Shown: positions 47,461 through 58,900, counted from the stretch's first letter. The stretch: DNA of 64,000 nt from Hordeum vulgare subsp. vulgare (GCF_904849725.1 NC_058523.1:109742189-109806188); one strand, 5' to 3'. Made by a program: numbers and translations. Notes: generated by a model not told the origin, from the letters alone.

Positions 47461-47959
47461 CAGATTTTGCTTATTTTTGGGTTTTCTTTTTAAATGATTT
47501 TTTTTTGGGTTTTAGGGTTTTAGGGTTTAGGTGTTCGGGAGATTAACGTGATGCCTCATTTGGTGTTCGGGAATTAGTTTTCATATAATTTAAATAGAAA
47601 TAATTATGCATATATATATAAGATTAACTTATCTTACAAGCGAGCATATATATACAATTATATGGAGATCTGAATTATCGGGACTAGAGCCCGTCTATTC
47701 GATTACATGGACGAACATCAGTAATGGCCCCTAGCTACACTAAATCGTCCTTTGTCATCTATAGCTTCCGTCCTCAGAAATCCCGCAAGCTCCTCTGCAA
47801 CAGCAATCGCGCGTTGCTCTGGTAGGGCCTTCGTCCTCATGGCCGTGTGCTATATAAGAAGAGGAGATGAATATGAATATCAATCATGATAACAAAGAAT
47901 GACGGGTAAAAATAGAGGTGTGAATGTTCATTGCTTACGTCGAATCTGTGATCCTTGTG

Positions 47960-48400
47960 CTCAGAGGTAAACGTGCGAATGGTCTCGCAAACATAGTATC
48001 CGCATAGATGCGTTCCCCGTGGCTGCTGGTCGCACTTTACGAGAATAGAATATATATAATCAAAATAATAATCTAGCATCATAAATGTATTGAAAATAGA
48101 AGTATATCATACTACTACTTACCTGAGCCGCTCTAAAGGTCAGCTTCTCAGGAAAGTTACCGGTAGTCATGCACTTGAACCGCTTCCAAACCCTGCCCGA
48201 CAAGGATAATGATTTGCTAAGTTTTTCATTAATTGATATATCAGAAAATCATCGAAAGAGATCGATAGAGCGCAATAATGATTGAAATTACCCTTGGAGC
48301 ATGTCCTGGAGGCTTTGGAACTATTCCAAGGGTCTCGATAATGGGTCGAAGGCATCAACTCTTCCCTTATCAATTTGAATGTCCAACAGAATCCAATGGA
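47960..48400 (-). pseudogene. C48 (Ulp1-like) catalytic exons
   Basis: Three small exons with good splice signals carry the catalytic core: HWILL (His), FDPL (Asp), then VWKRFK, GNFPEKLTF, and finally GTHLCGYYVC (Cys). Intron edges such as GGCAG/GG, CAG/GTAAGT and GTAAAG/TG are visible in antisense. A TAG lies six codons after the Asp. Apart from this the triad is complete. Confidence 0.75.
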
Positions 48401-50276
48401 AGCTGCACATGTATATATATATATGTGTGTGTCAGTAACTTATCAATTACACTTATAAGTGAATGGACACAGCAGAGTAAAGACCCTCACCTGAAGTTGT
48501 ATGGAAACAGTATGTGGTCACAGAAATTTTGATCTGTTAGAAACCTTAGAAGGTTTTCCTCCGTCTCCTTGGGTTTATCAGTTAGCGTCACTATATGTAT
48601 TTTATCTGGGTCAATAAACCCAATATTTAGGATGTTCTTACTTTTACAACCCAGAATCTTCTTTCTGTATAATAGAGTACAAGTTATATATAGACAATGA
48701 ATTGAAATAACTAAACAAGTTATATATAGACAACGAATTGAAAAACTTACAGACAATAGCAACTCATAAGCGATTTGTCGAGGGCGTCGGCATTGTACAT
48801 CTGGAAGAGTTCATCAAAGTCGATATGGATTTCTTCGGGGCGGCCGTAGTACTCCCGTGGGACACTCACCACGATCATCGTTCTCCCATTCTTTGATTCA
48901 CTTAAGTACCATTGATGCAAGTAACGCATATTTGTTGGAAGATCATCTTTGCTGACCAGAGGCTCTCCCATGACAAACTGTGGCTTAGGGGCTACCACAA
49001 CCTTGGGTAACCTATCGTCTTGGGAAGCCAGAATGTCTTCAACCGGGACACCCCATTGAGCCGCCCAGTCCTTTTCTATTCCAAAAGCTTGGCCCTGCAC
49101 CGGAGGGGGAACATTCTCGTTTAACACCTTGAGGGGTGGGATCGACTGTTTGGCCTGTTGTCCAAGCTGAGGAACGTCTGATTTTTTCTTGCTTGTAGTT
49201 GAACTTGATTTGCTCCCACTTGCACTTGCACGTGATCTGCTCTTTTTCACTTCCTTCTGCAATGTGCGTGTATAGTCATCAGGCTTATGGTGTAAGTCAT
49301 ACTGTGATGGAAGGGTCGTGAAGTATTTTGCAAATGCTATTTTCTTCTCGGTGTATTCCGGGCGGGGCTCGGGTTCCTTCTTTTTCATCTGCACATCATG
49401 ATGTTCCTTTGCTATCCTGGCGTTTTCCTCGGGGGTACGATCATAAGGTCTGATAGGAAGATTAGCATGACGTACCTTTGGGAGGGGCGACCGTTTGCGC
49501 TTTGGGGGGCTCCGTCGCTTAGGAATCGTCGGCGGAGCGTTCTTGGTGGCACGCTCCCGCTTAGTATCCGGAGCGGGCGGCTGCGGAGACGGACGACCCA
49601 AGTCCGGCAGCGGTGATCGAGATGGACTCGTGTTGTGCTGGCCGACGTCATGTGGAGGGCTTGGAGGTAATGGAGGTGTAGGTGACCTGCGACGACTCGG
49701 AGGCGGTGTTGTCCTTGGGGCCGGGCCTGGAAGCTTGATGTAGTTCTTGTCCCATAGGATGACTCCACCCAGTACTTCTCCGAGTGTCCTCTCATCTTCG
49801 GGTCCAGCTATGTCGAGCTCCATATCATGAAACCCCGTCAGGATTTCATCCACCCCGACTTTAGCAATGCCAGCTAGAATCTCACGGCCATGCCAGCGTG
49901 CATCAGGGCCAGAAGGTAAAGCTTGTCCGACGGCCACCTTCATGGATATGTTCTTGACTTTCTGATGGAGTTCACATGATGTTGACTCCTTGATTCCACC
50001 CACGGGGTAGCCGGGACAGACCTCTATCATTCTTCGTGCATCGTCGGGCGGGGCCTCAGATTCAGCCACGTTGCTTTTCCGCTTAGATGGGGCGCCGGTA
50101 ATATCAAGTGCAGGATCTTCCTGGCGCGCTAGTCCTCTAAGCTCATCAATCTGCTTCTGTTGCTCGTTAATCCTGGCAAGCAACTGGTTGAACTTGTCAT
50201 TCTCCTCATCCTGCTGCCGCTTCTTTTCTCTCTCTCGGCTTCTGTAAGTGTCTTGGTCTCTGGCAAACCCAAGCCA

Positions 50277-51119
50277 CTACGGGTAAGAAGGACCGAAGCC
50301 TCGCGTTCGTCCTCCATGTTCGTCATTGCCGAGGACCAGTGTGAGCAAATCGTTCTCTCTATCTGCAGTGAACTTTCTTTTTCCCTCCTTAATTTCTTTC
50401 ACTATCCTTTTCCAATTCTCCCTGGGTATCCTAAGACCGTCAGTGCAGATGAGGTCCCCTGTTTTTTCGTCGTACGAACCACCATGCGCAAGGAACCAAT
50501 TTCTTGCTCTCAATTCCCACTCATCACGGAGTGGTTCAGGTACGATGCCTTTATCTAGCAGATCTTGCTCTTTCTTATCCCACTTTGGGATAGCAGTCCC
50601 ATAGCCCCCTGGCCCCAGCTTGTGGTGATATTTCTTCTTGTCGACATTTATCTTGTTCTTTTCTGATAATGCCTGGGCATCTTCTGACTCCTTGTACTCT
50701 TCAAATGCCTTCGAGTGATTCGCCTGCTTGGCTAGATACCCCTCGAATACTGGCACTTCCTTTGTCTTCAGAGAGTTTTTCCATAGCTTCTTCTTCCAGC
50801 TACGGAACAGTTCGGCAATCTTCTTTAGAGTCCACTGCTTGACTTTGGTCCTCAGTTTGTCTGCGGCATCTTCATTCTCACATTCTGGCAGGTTGAAATG
50901 TGACATGAGATTATTCCAAAGATTATCTTTGTACCTTTTGGCGACATAGTCACTATCGGCTGCCCCTTTGCGCTTGTTCCACTCCCGAACGCTGATCGGG
51001 ATGTGATCCCTAACGAGAACTCCGCATTGCCTCTTGAATGTGTCAGCAGCATTCTTAGGAAGCTTGGGTTCGCCCGTAGGCAATATCACCTCAAAGGTGT
51101 AATGCGTCCGTGCATCCAA
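50277..51119 (-). pseudogene. Transposase_24-like (Ptta/En-Spm) domain
   Basis: The 280-codon open stretch shows FKRQCGVLVRDHIPISVREW, LKKIAELFRSWKKKLWK and CTDGLRIPRENWKRIVKE, characteristic of the plant En/Spm-family second protein. Basic and aromatic residues suggest DNA binding. It ends at a TAG that sits where a Trp-Trp pair would be expected from the frame beyond it. Confidence 0.75.
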
Positions 51120-51595
51120 CTTTCTAGTCGGGCCTCGTTTCGTAGCTTTGCTCGATGTGGAGGCCTAAGAGGGAGAAACATTCGTCAAATGAATGTATAT
51201 GTATACAATATAGAGCTATCTCCAATATTTTTCACATATTACAAGTGATTGTCGAACTTCTTATGTATACCTCGCCGGACTTTATTATTTCTTCACCGGC
51301 TTCTCCACCGGCTTCTCCATCAGTGGAGCTATCACCTTCTCCATCATTGGACCTATCTCCTGCCCCATCGGCTTCATCTTCGTGTCGCTCGACCTCCATT
51401 CCATATCCGGAGGGGTTTAGATATGACGACGAAGATACAGCTGGTTCAACGTCGGGGCCGTCTTTGATTATATCTTCGAGAAGTTCTTCCTCTTCGAGGT
51501 TCCTGATATGTGGATCCATAGTTCTCCAAAAAATGGACATTTGATTAACTAATAAACTAACAAACTATATAAGAGGGGTTGGAAACTTCAAAGTG

Positions 51596-51610
51596 TCGTT
51601 TTATATAGGA
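51596..51610 (-). promoter_or_regulatory. TATA box of the Transposase_24/C48 unit
   Basis: In antisense CCTATATAAAACG lies about 60 bp upstream of the ATG at 51540. A CCTTTAGTCCCGG motif and degenerate copies (51605-51690) lie directly upstream of it. Confidence 0.6.
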
Positions 51611-51684
51611 GGACCTTTAGTCCCGGGTCTTGGCTAGAACCTAAACTCTAAAATACCAGCCGGGCGGAGCCGAGTCCCGGACAC

Positions 51685-51885
51685 TTAAGCATATACAATA
51701 GCAAAATTAAACTAGTTCTATTAATTTTCTTGCTAAAAATAAACTATTAACACTTAAGCATATACAATAGCAAAATTAAACTATTAACACTTAAGCATAT
51801 ACAATAGCAAAATTAAGCAATAATCTAAGAAACACTATTAACACTTAAGCATATACACTATACAATAGCAAAATTAAATGACAAA
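51685..51885. repeat. four tandem copies of CACTTAAGCATATACAATAG
   Basis: Starts are near 51687, 51750, 51787 and 51841. Units of 37-63 bp share CACTTAAGCATATACAATAG and GCAAAATTAA. AT-rich, non-coding, upstream of the antisense gene. Confidence 0.8.
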
Positions 51886-51894
51886 AAAAATATT

Positions 51895-52365
51895 TCTTCT
51901 TCTTGCAACCCTAAACTAAATTTTCCTCTTCTTCTACTTCTTCTTCTACTCCTACTTCTCCTCTTCTTCTACTATACTTCTCCTCTTCTCTTCTTCTACT
52001 TCTCCTCTCCTCCTCTTCTAATTTTTTCTCTTCTTCTACTTCTCCTCTTCTTGTATTTTTCCTCTTCTTCTCCTCTCCTCCTCTTCTTATTCTCCTTTTT
52101 CTTCTTTTCTTCTCCTCCTCTTCCTATTTTACTTTTTCCTAATTCTACATATTACTAACCCTAATAATCTAGCACAAACCTAATAACAATAGGAATTAAA
52201 TGACAAAAAAAATCTTTTTCTTCTTTTCTTCCCTTTTTCTTCCTTTCTTCTCCTTTTTCTTCCTTTCTTCTCCTTTTTCTTCCTTTCTTCTCCTTTTTCT
52301 TCTTTTCTTCTCCTTTTTCTTCCTTTCTTCTCCCTTTTCTTCTTTTCTTCTCCTTTTTCTTCTAC
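51895..52365. repeat. pyrimidine-rich tandem repeats
   Basis: First irregular CTTCTTCTACTTCTCCTC repeats, then about seven regular units of CTTCCTTTCTTCTCCTTTTT between 52230 and 52360. The overlapping 144-aa ORF is a product of this repetition. Confidence 0.85.
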
Positions 52366-52649
52366 TGGCCGGAGTGTTGGGGAGGAGGGGCGGGGGGCTT
52401 AACGGCCGGAGGTGTCGACGGCGCGCGGCGAGGAGGACGACGGCGCGTGGCGAGGAGGGCGGCGCGCGGCGAGGAGGACGGCGACGCGTCGCGAGGAGGG
52501 CGGCGCGCGGCGAGGATGACAGCGACGGCAGGCGGCGGCGAGCCGGACGGCGTCGTCGAGTTCGTCGCTGTGCCGCGCCGGGCAGGAGAACGAGAGGAAG
52601 AAGAAATGGACGATTTGGGTTGGAAATTTTCTAACTCCCGCTTATACAG

Positions 52650-52915
52650 GTGGATCTTTAGTCCCGGTGCGTGGCTCGAACCGGGACTAAAGACCCCCTT
52701 TAGTCCCGGGTGGAGCCACGACCCTGGACTAAAGGCCCTTTTTCGGGTAGACCAGAAGCGGGAAGCAGGGGCCTTTAGTCCCGGTTCTTGCCACGCCCCG
52801 GGACTAAAGGCCCTTTTTCGGCAGACCAGAAGGCGGGAAGCAAGGGCCTGGCAAGAACCGAGACTAAAGGTTAGGCTATTAGTCCCGGTTTTAGACAACA
52901 GCCGAGACTAAAGTG
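52650..52915. repeat. internal TTTAGTCCCGG array of the CACTA element
   Basis: At least eight copies in both orientations, with spacers containing GACCAGAAG(C/G)CGGGAAGCA twice. It resembles the terminal arrays but lies in the middle of the element, immediately upstream of the TATA box at 52921. Confidence 0.85.
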
Positions 52916-52918
52916 TTG

Positions 52919-52930
52919 CCTATATAAACC
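52919..52930 (+). promoter_or_regulatory. TATA box of the plus-strand CACTA unit
   Basis: GCCTATATAAACC directly follows the internal TTTAGTCCCGG array and precedes the plus-strand exons beginning at 53225. Confidence 0.6.
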
Positions 52931-53224
52931 CTCGCCCCTGCCCACCATATCCCCTGTTTTTTGGTTGTTGAAGTGTGACCATGCCATGCTCTTGCCACTC
53001 TAGTTCATGCACATGACATGTTTGATGAAATGCCCGAGCCACTCTACTTAAGCTTTCTCCTCTCCAAGCTCGACCTCCAAGCTCCATTTTCCTTAATATT
53101 TGTCTAGGTTTGGCCGTGCACCAACTGCACAAGTGTTTTAAAAGGTTAGCTACTTCATCCTTTCATTTGTCACTGCTAGTGTAGCTCATTTCAAATGCTC
53201 AAATTAACTTCTTAGAGTCTGCAC

Positions 53225-53909
53225 ATGCGTAGGGTGTCGTCCCGTGCTCGTCCTCACCATTGTCGATCGCCCCGTGCCGATCTCGTCGCGAGCACCACCA
53301 TGGTGAGCCTCTTGTTCTTATGTTCTTTTTAAAAGAAAAAAATCTTACTTGTATGATTTAGATACATACTTGTATAAAGTACTTACTTTCATTATTTTTT
53401 GTTATTATATAGTGCGATGGTTTTGGTATCCGCCTCCGTCGGCCCTCGTCGTGTCTATGATTCGGATGTTGTATATATTATCTTTTATAACTATTTGTTT
53501 TATTTAGTGTTTATGACAATTATGACGACCAACGTGACATATTTTTTTAATCTAGGACGCATGTGAACCGGAAATTCCAACCCACATAAAAATTCTTGTC
53601 GGGAAGTTAAATTTGGTTGAAAAATAAAACAAATACTTGAAGAAAAAATTGAAAATAATTGAGGATAAGAATATGGAACTGGAGTTGCATGTCGCCGATG
53701 TCATCGATGATCGCAAGATGAAGATCGATGCGATGCGGTTGAAGATGGATGCAATGCGCTTGAAGATGGATGAAATGCGCTTGAAGATTAGGAATATTAG
53801 AAAATATGCCATTGATAAAGAGGCTTGGTATCATTATGCTGTTGGGTCAATTGTTACCTTAGTTGTGATTTTGATCGCGTTTGTTGTTGCATTTAAATGT
53901 TTTACATAG
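53225..53909 (+). pseudogene. small coiled-coil / transmembrane protein gene of CACTA (degraded)
   Basis: A short first exon starts at ATG 53225 (Arg-rich) and ends in ATG/GTGAGC at 53302; a second begins after TATATAG at 53413; a third begins after AATCTAG at 53556 and runs to a TAG at 53907-53909. The third exon encodes KLKIIEDKNMELELHVADV, then three tandem heptad-like KMDAMRLK/KMDEMRLK units, RNIRKYAIDKEAWYHYAVGS and a hydrophobic segment IVTLVVILIAFVVAF, ending KCFT. A stop in exon 3 (near 53625) and a frame break in exon 2 show decay. From memory, nearly identical C-termini are common among uncharacterised Triticeae proteins. Function unknown; probably a membrane-anchored coiled coil. 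Confidence 0.6.
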
Positions 53910-54530
53910 TTGTATGTTGTTTTATGAGAGAACTTTATGTATTTATTTTTTGCAATAATAACATTTGATCACTAGTGTTCTTTTGCTTTAATGTGATGAT
54001 GAACTTGTATTAATTTGGTCATATGTTCTCCAATGGTTTTTTGATATATTTAATTTCATAATAGAAATGAATCGCCAATGATAATATTTAATTTCATAAT
54101 ATGGTTTTTTGAACTTATTTGAACTCCATACTTTCTGTGTGTTCAAAATGCACCATTCAAAGGCACATCACATAATTTCAACAATTTCTGACTTCATTTG
54201 GTATATTTCGTGCATTTACTTATTTTTTTTCAGCTAGTTGACCCTGAAATTGAAAAGCACTACAAATGAACTCTAAAAATGTTGAAAGTTGGCATGATAT
54301 CATCATTTCACCCACATAGCATGTGTTAAAAAGTTGAGAGGGCTACGACAAAAACTGGATGCACTTCGTGTACAAAACGGACAATCTCTCTCGAAGTATC
54401 AGGGTTTCGAACGAGAACTCATCTCTTACATGGATACTATGAAAATGAAAAGTGTTTGAAATTTAGTACATTCCGTACATGCATTACATAAAAGGTTTAA
54501 TACATTATTACATTATTGCACCAATATTCC
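53910..54530. other. CACTA interior, no gene recognised
   Basis: AT-rich spacer between the plus-strand unit and the convergent transposase gene. It would hold the 3' ends of both. Confidence 0.5.
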
Positions 54531-54536
54531 TATCTA

Positions 54537-57500
54537 TTATTTCTGTTTTCTTCTGGGTCGTAGCCATGGAGAATCTTCATCATTCAGTAGGATGCTTGGG
54601 TCAGTTTTCACTTTGAAGGGCGGAATTTCATGAAACTTATTATAATCTTCTGACATGTCTGTCTTGTCCCTACTCCCACGATGTTTCTTTTCCTTGAAAG
54701 AACTATGTGACGTTTTGGCTCATCGGACGATATCTTCTTTTGCTGATTTCTTTTTCTCGTTTTTGTAGACATGTCCTTCACATAGAAAACCTGAGCGACA
54801 TCATTGGCTAGGACAAATGGTTCGTCCATGTACGCAAGATTGTTGAGATCCGCTGTTGTCATGCCGTACTTTTGGTCTACAACTACCCCGCCTCCTGTCA
54901 GCTTCACCCATTTGCACCGAAACAAAGGGATCTTAAAAGTAGGTCCATAGTCAAGTTCCCATATCTTCTCTATGTACCCGTAATATGTTTCCAAACAGTG
55001 CCCATTCTCGTCTGTTGCGTCAAAGCGTACACCACTATTTTGGTTGGTGCTCTTTTTATCTTGGGCAACCGTGTAAAATGTATTCCCATTTATCTCATAC
55101 CCTTGGAAAGTACATATAGTCGAAGATGGTGGCCTGGCCAAACAGTACAGCTCATCTCCAATGGTGTCGTCATTCATGAGATGTGTCTGCAACCAACTGC
55201 CGAAAGTCTTCTCGTGTTCCCCTTTAATCCAAGAGTCAGCCTTCCCCGGGTTTTCGGAGCGTAGAATATTCTTGTGTCTCACGATATACGGAGCCACCAC
55301 GCTAGAATTGTGTAGAACTGTGTAGTGTGCTTGATAGAAAGAATGCCCGTCCATACATACTTTTGCTTTCCTTTCTAGTGTGCCTTTTCCTGTCAGCCTA
55401 CCCTCATACCGAGATTCAGGAACACCAATCGGCTTAAGGTCAGGAAGAAAGTCCACACAAAACTCAATGACCTCCTCTGTTCCATAGCCCTTGGAGATGC
55501 TTCCTTCTGGCCTAGCACGGTTACGAACATATTTCTTTAAGACTCCCATGAACCTCTCGAAGGGAACATATTGTGTAGAAACACAGGACCGAGAATTCTA
55601 TTCTCTTCGACTAGGTGAACTAGGAGGTGTGTCATTATATTGAAGAAGGATGGCGGGAACAACAACTCAAAGCTGACCAGACATTGGACCACATCAATCT
55701 GTAACCCTGATAGACTTTCTCGATCGATTACCTTCTGAGAAATTGCATTGAGGAATGCACATACCTTCACAATTGCCAGGCGAACATTTTCCGGTAGAAT
55801 TCCCCTCAATGCAACCGGAAGCAATTGCGTCATAAGCACGTGGCAGTCATGAGACTTTAGGTTTTGGTATTTTTTGTCTTTCATATTTACGATTCCCTTT
55901 ATATTCGACGAGAAGCCAGTCGGGACCTTGATACTGAAAAGGACTTCAAAGAAGATTTCCTTCTCTTCCTTAGTAAGAGCGTAGCTGGCACGCCCTTGAA
56001 ACTGCCCTGGATGCATGCCATCTCTTCCTTTATGACGTTCCTGGTCCTCCCGTGCTTCCGGTGTATCTTTTGACTTCCCATACAAGCCCAGGAAGCCTGG
56101 AATATTCACGCAGAGATTCTTCGTCAGGTGCATCACGTCGATTGCCGAGCGGACCTCATGGACTTCCCAGTAGGGTAGCTCCCAAAATATAGATTTCTTC
56201 TTCCAGATGGGTACGCGCTTATCAGGGCCGTTAGGAACAGGTTGGCTGCCAGGACCCTTCCCAAAGATTACTTTTAAATCTTTGACCATATCAAATACTT
56301 CAGCACCAGTACGGATGATAGGCTTCCCCCGGGGTTCTGCCTTGCCATTGAAATGCTTGCCTTTTTTCTTTAAGGGATGCTTGGGCAGAAGAAAACGACG
56401 ATTGTACGGGTACACATTCTTCCTACATTTGTCCAGATATATACTTTCTGTCTGATCCAAACAGTGCGTGCATGCATTGTATCCCTTGTTTGACTGTCCT
56501 GAAATGTTACTAAGAGCAGGCCAATCATTGATGGTTACGAAAAGCAACGCTCGAAGGTCAAATTCCTCTTGTTTGTGCTCGTCCCACATACGTACACCTG
56601 GTTCGGCCCACAGCTGTAAAAGTTGATCAACTAATGGCCTTAGGTACACATCAATATCTTTGCCGGGTTGCTTTGGACCTTGGATAAGCACTGGCATCAT
56701 AATGAACTTGCGCTTCATGCACAACCAAGGAGGAAGCTTGTAGATACATAGAGTAACGGGCCAGGTGTTGTGACTGCAACTCTGCTCCCCAAAAGGATTC
56801 ATGCCATCTGTACTCAGACCTAACCATAAGTTCCTTGCGTCAGCTGCAAATCTCGAGAACTCTCTCTCGATTTTTCTCCACTGCCGACCATCAGCGGTGT
56901 GCCTCAACTTATCGTCTTTCATACGATCTTCCATGTGCCATCGCAACAACTTCGCATGATCTTTATTTATGAACAGACGTTTCAACCGTGGTATTATAGG
57001 AGCATACCACATCACCTTGGCAGGAACCCTCTTCCTGGGTGGCTCGCCCTCAATATCACCAGGGTCATCTTTTCTGATCTTATACCGCAATGCAGTGCAT
57101 ACCGGGCATTTATCCATATTCTCGTACTTCTCACCGCGGTAGAGGATGTAGTCATTAGGGCATGCATGTATCTTCTGCACGTCTAATCCTAGAGGGCAGA
57201 CAAGCTTCTTTGCTTCGTACGTGCTGGCGGGCAATTCGTTCTTTCTTGGAAGCATCTTCTTCATCACTACCAACAACTTTTCGAATGACGAGTCAGTCAC
57301 ATCGGTCTCTGCCTTCCACTTCAGCAATTCCAGTGTGCTACCCAGCTTCTTGTGGCCATCTTCACAAGTTGGGTACAACAATTTGTTGTGGTCCTGTAAC
57401 ATCTGCTCGAACTGCAACCTCTCCTTTTCTGTGTCGCAACCTCGCCGTGCATCAGAAATGACCCGGCCAAGATCATCAGCGGGCTCATCTGGTTCCCGTT

Positions 57501-57849
57501 CTTCATCCTGATCTTCTTCATTGTCTTCCATTGCGGCATCAGCATACTCAGGGAACATAGATCAGTAGTTGTCATCATAGTTCTCTTCTTCTTCATCGTC
57601 GTCTTCCATCATAACCCCTCTTTCTCCGTGCTTGGTCCAAACATTATAGCCCGACATAAAACCGGACCGAAGCAGGTGGCTCTGAATGACTCTTGAGGAA
57701 GTGTAATCCTTCTCATTCGGACATTCAACACATGGACAAAACATATAGCCACCACCATGCTTGTTTGCATCGGCTGCATCTCAAAAAGAATGCACGCCTT
57801 CTCTGTAAGCGGCTGTGCGTCGATCACCGTACATCCATGGATGGCTCAT
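54537..57849 (-). pseudogene. CACTA TNPD-type transposase (broken)
   Basis: From an ATG at 57849 the frame shows, in order: a Transpos_assoc domain (WMYGDRRT and CPCVECPN Cys-rich zinc-like motif, 57850-57600), an acidic linker, Transposase_21 (TNP2) with STDGMNPFGEQSCSHNTWPV, YNACTHCLDQTES and SAIDVMHLTKNLCVN, DUF4218 (TQLLPVALRGILPENVR, VHLVEENRILGPV), and DUF4216 (LDYGPTFKIPLFRCKWV). Breaks: TGA at 57781-57783, TGA at 57562-57564, a one-base loss near 55555, and another shift near 54680. The DDE-type catalytic region lies within Transposase_21. Domain order and size (about 1,100 codons) match full-length TNPD. Confidence 0.9.
55537..57558 (-). pseudogene. TNPD central region (Transposase_21 + DUF4218)
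   Basis: The longest open stretch of the transposase, 673 codons. It includes the conserved LGLSTDGMNPFG, WPVTLCIYKLPPWLCMKRKF, PALSNISGQSNKGYNAC and EVRSAIDVMHLTKN segments. It ends with a frame shift in the FERFMG-type segment, beyond which the protein continues in another frame at 55549. Confidence 0.9.
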
Positions 57850-58141
57850 CTGTGTTATACGATAGTATATCAAATACAATCACGATCCTAAAAATTAGTA
57901 CCGCACGGTCTAAACGAGGAAATATAGTTGCCAACCTTTTAGAATAAGTAGAAATAAAGAGGAAGAGGTTTAAGCGTGGCTCAGGCATCTCATATCGTAG
58001 TTGTGTTCGGTGAACTGAAGCAGCATCGCTCTAACACACATTTCAACAAACACCTCTAGTGCATAAAAAAAGTGGAGAGCTAGCACCCACCCACAATTCT
58101 CCATCCAAGAAAAATGCAAGGAAGAGGGGAGAGGGGGGCTG

Positions 58142-58154
58142 TGCTATATATAGG
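58142..58154 (-). promoter_or_regulatory. TATA box of the TNPD unit
   Basis: In antisense GCCTATATATAGCAC lies about 295 bp upstream of the transposase ATG and directly next to the right subterminal array. Confidence 0.6.
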
Positions 58155-58159
58155 CAAAG

Positions 58160-58385
58160 GACTTTAGTCCCGGTTTGAGACACAAACCGGGACTAAAGGT
58201 TGCGCACATGGGGGCTGCCCACCGCGTAGCCCTTTAGTCCCGGGTTGGGACACGAACCGGGACTAAAGGCTCCTTACGGGCCGGGACTAAAGCCTCGAGG
58301 GAGGCATTGAGAATTGGGGCGACGTGGCCGGGCCTTTAGTCCCGGCCCAGAGGCAGGCCGGGACTAAAGGGTCCCGGCCAAAGGC
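58160..58385. repeat. CACTA right subterminal array
   Basis: About eight copies of TTTAGTCCCGG/CCGGGACTAAA, three pairs of which face each other (for example 58163-58200). It is immediately upstream of the TNPD TATA box and ends 16 bp before the terminus. Confidence 0.85.
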
Positions 58386-58401
58386 CCGTTTTCCACTAGT
58401 G

Positions 58402-58900
58402 TTAGTTTAATGGCGTCCGGAGAGATTCGTTAGGACGAGGATCCGATGGTTACATATTTTGATTCAACATGACTGGGAGAACCATGATCTAGAGTTGTAA
58501 AAGGGAATCTAGAAATGCCAAACCACGGGATTAACAAAATCGATGTGAGCATGTATGAAAAGGAATCACCGGATTTGGTTTTGAGGAACTTCCGTGAGAG
58601 GAAATCAAATGTGACTTCAATATGTCAAAAAAAATCCATGGCAGACAAAAACCAATAACATGCATTTCAACTCCTTAGCCTACTTTTGTAATTTTCCTTG
58701 AACTAAACCCTCACCAATTTAGAAAATGGAAATGAAATGTGATGGCTAAAAGCATCGTCTAAAATCAGTCCGGAACGTTACCAAACTTTGAGCGGGGACA
58801 ACCCCGGGAGGAAATGAGCTAGTGATGATTTACGTCATGGAAATTGAATTTTGTCGACGGATTTTTCTCATCACTAAGATTTTCATCACTAATAATCACA
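58402..58900. other. no gene recognised
   Basis: Flank of the CACTA element, AT-rich, with no coding sign. Confidence 0.45.

Larger units (their letters stand above)
47718..51540 (-). pseudogene. CACTA Transposase_24-like protein with C48/Ulp1-type protease domain
   Basis: Exons run right to left from an ATG at 51540. Exon 1 is acidic (51540 to ~51290). The next covers a Transposase_24-like region (51165 to 50277: HYTFEVILPTGEP, GPGGYGTAIPKWDKKEQ) and goes on in the same frame, after a TAG at 50277-50279, through a Pro/Ser/Arg-rich linker to 48747. Later exons encode a cysteine-protease domain: FHWILLDIQ (catalytic His, near 48385), AFDPL (Asp), and QQPRGTHLCGYYVCETIR (Gln and Cys, near 48000). 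A last exon ends in a TGA at 47718-47720. A further TAG follows the Asp segment near 48330. The His-Asp-Cys arrangement is that of Ulp1/SENP desumoylating enzymes. The role in transposition is unknown. Confidence 0.8.
47248..58401 (-). mobile_element. CACTA (En/Spm) DNA transposon, 11.15 kb
   Basis: The ends are CACTAGTGG at 47248 and its reverse complement CCACTAGTG ending at 58401. The flanking triplets TTT and TTA agree at two of three bases (CACTA elements make 3-bp duplications). Both ends carry arrays of TTTAGTCCCGG/CCGGGACTAAA in both orientations. Inside are TNPD-type and Transposase_24/C48-type genes on the minus strand and a small gene on the plus strand. Stops and frameshifts in all three coding units make it inactive by itself, but the ends look competent for mobilisation by an active relative. 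Confidence 0.92.

Noticed and set aside
52200..52634. 144-aa Phe/Ser then Arg/Gly-rich ORF in the CACTA element
   Set aside because: Translation of pyrimidine repeats and a GC-rich stretch; no sign of a gene.
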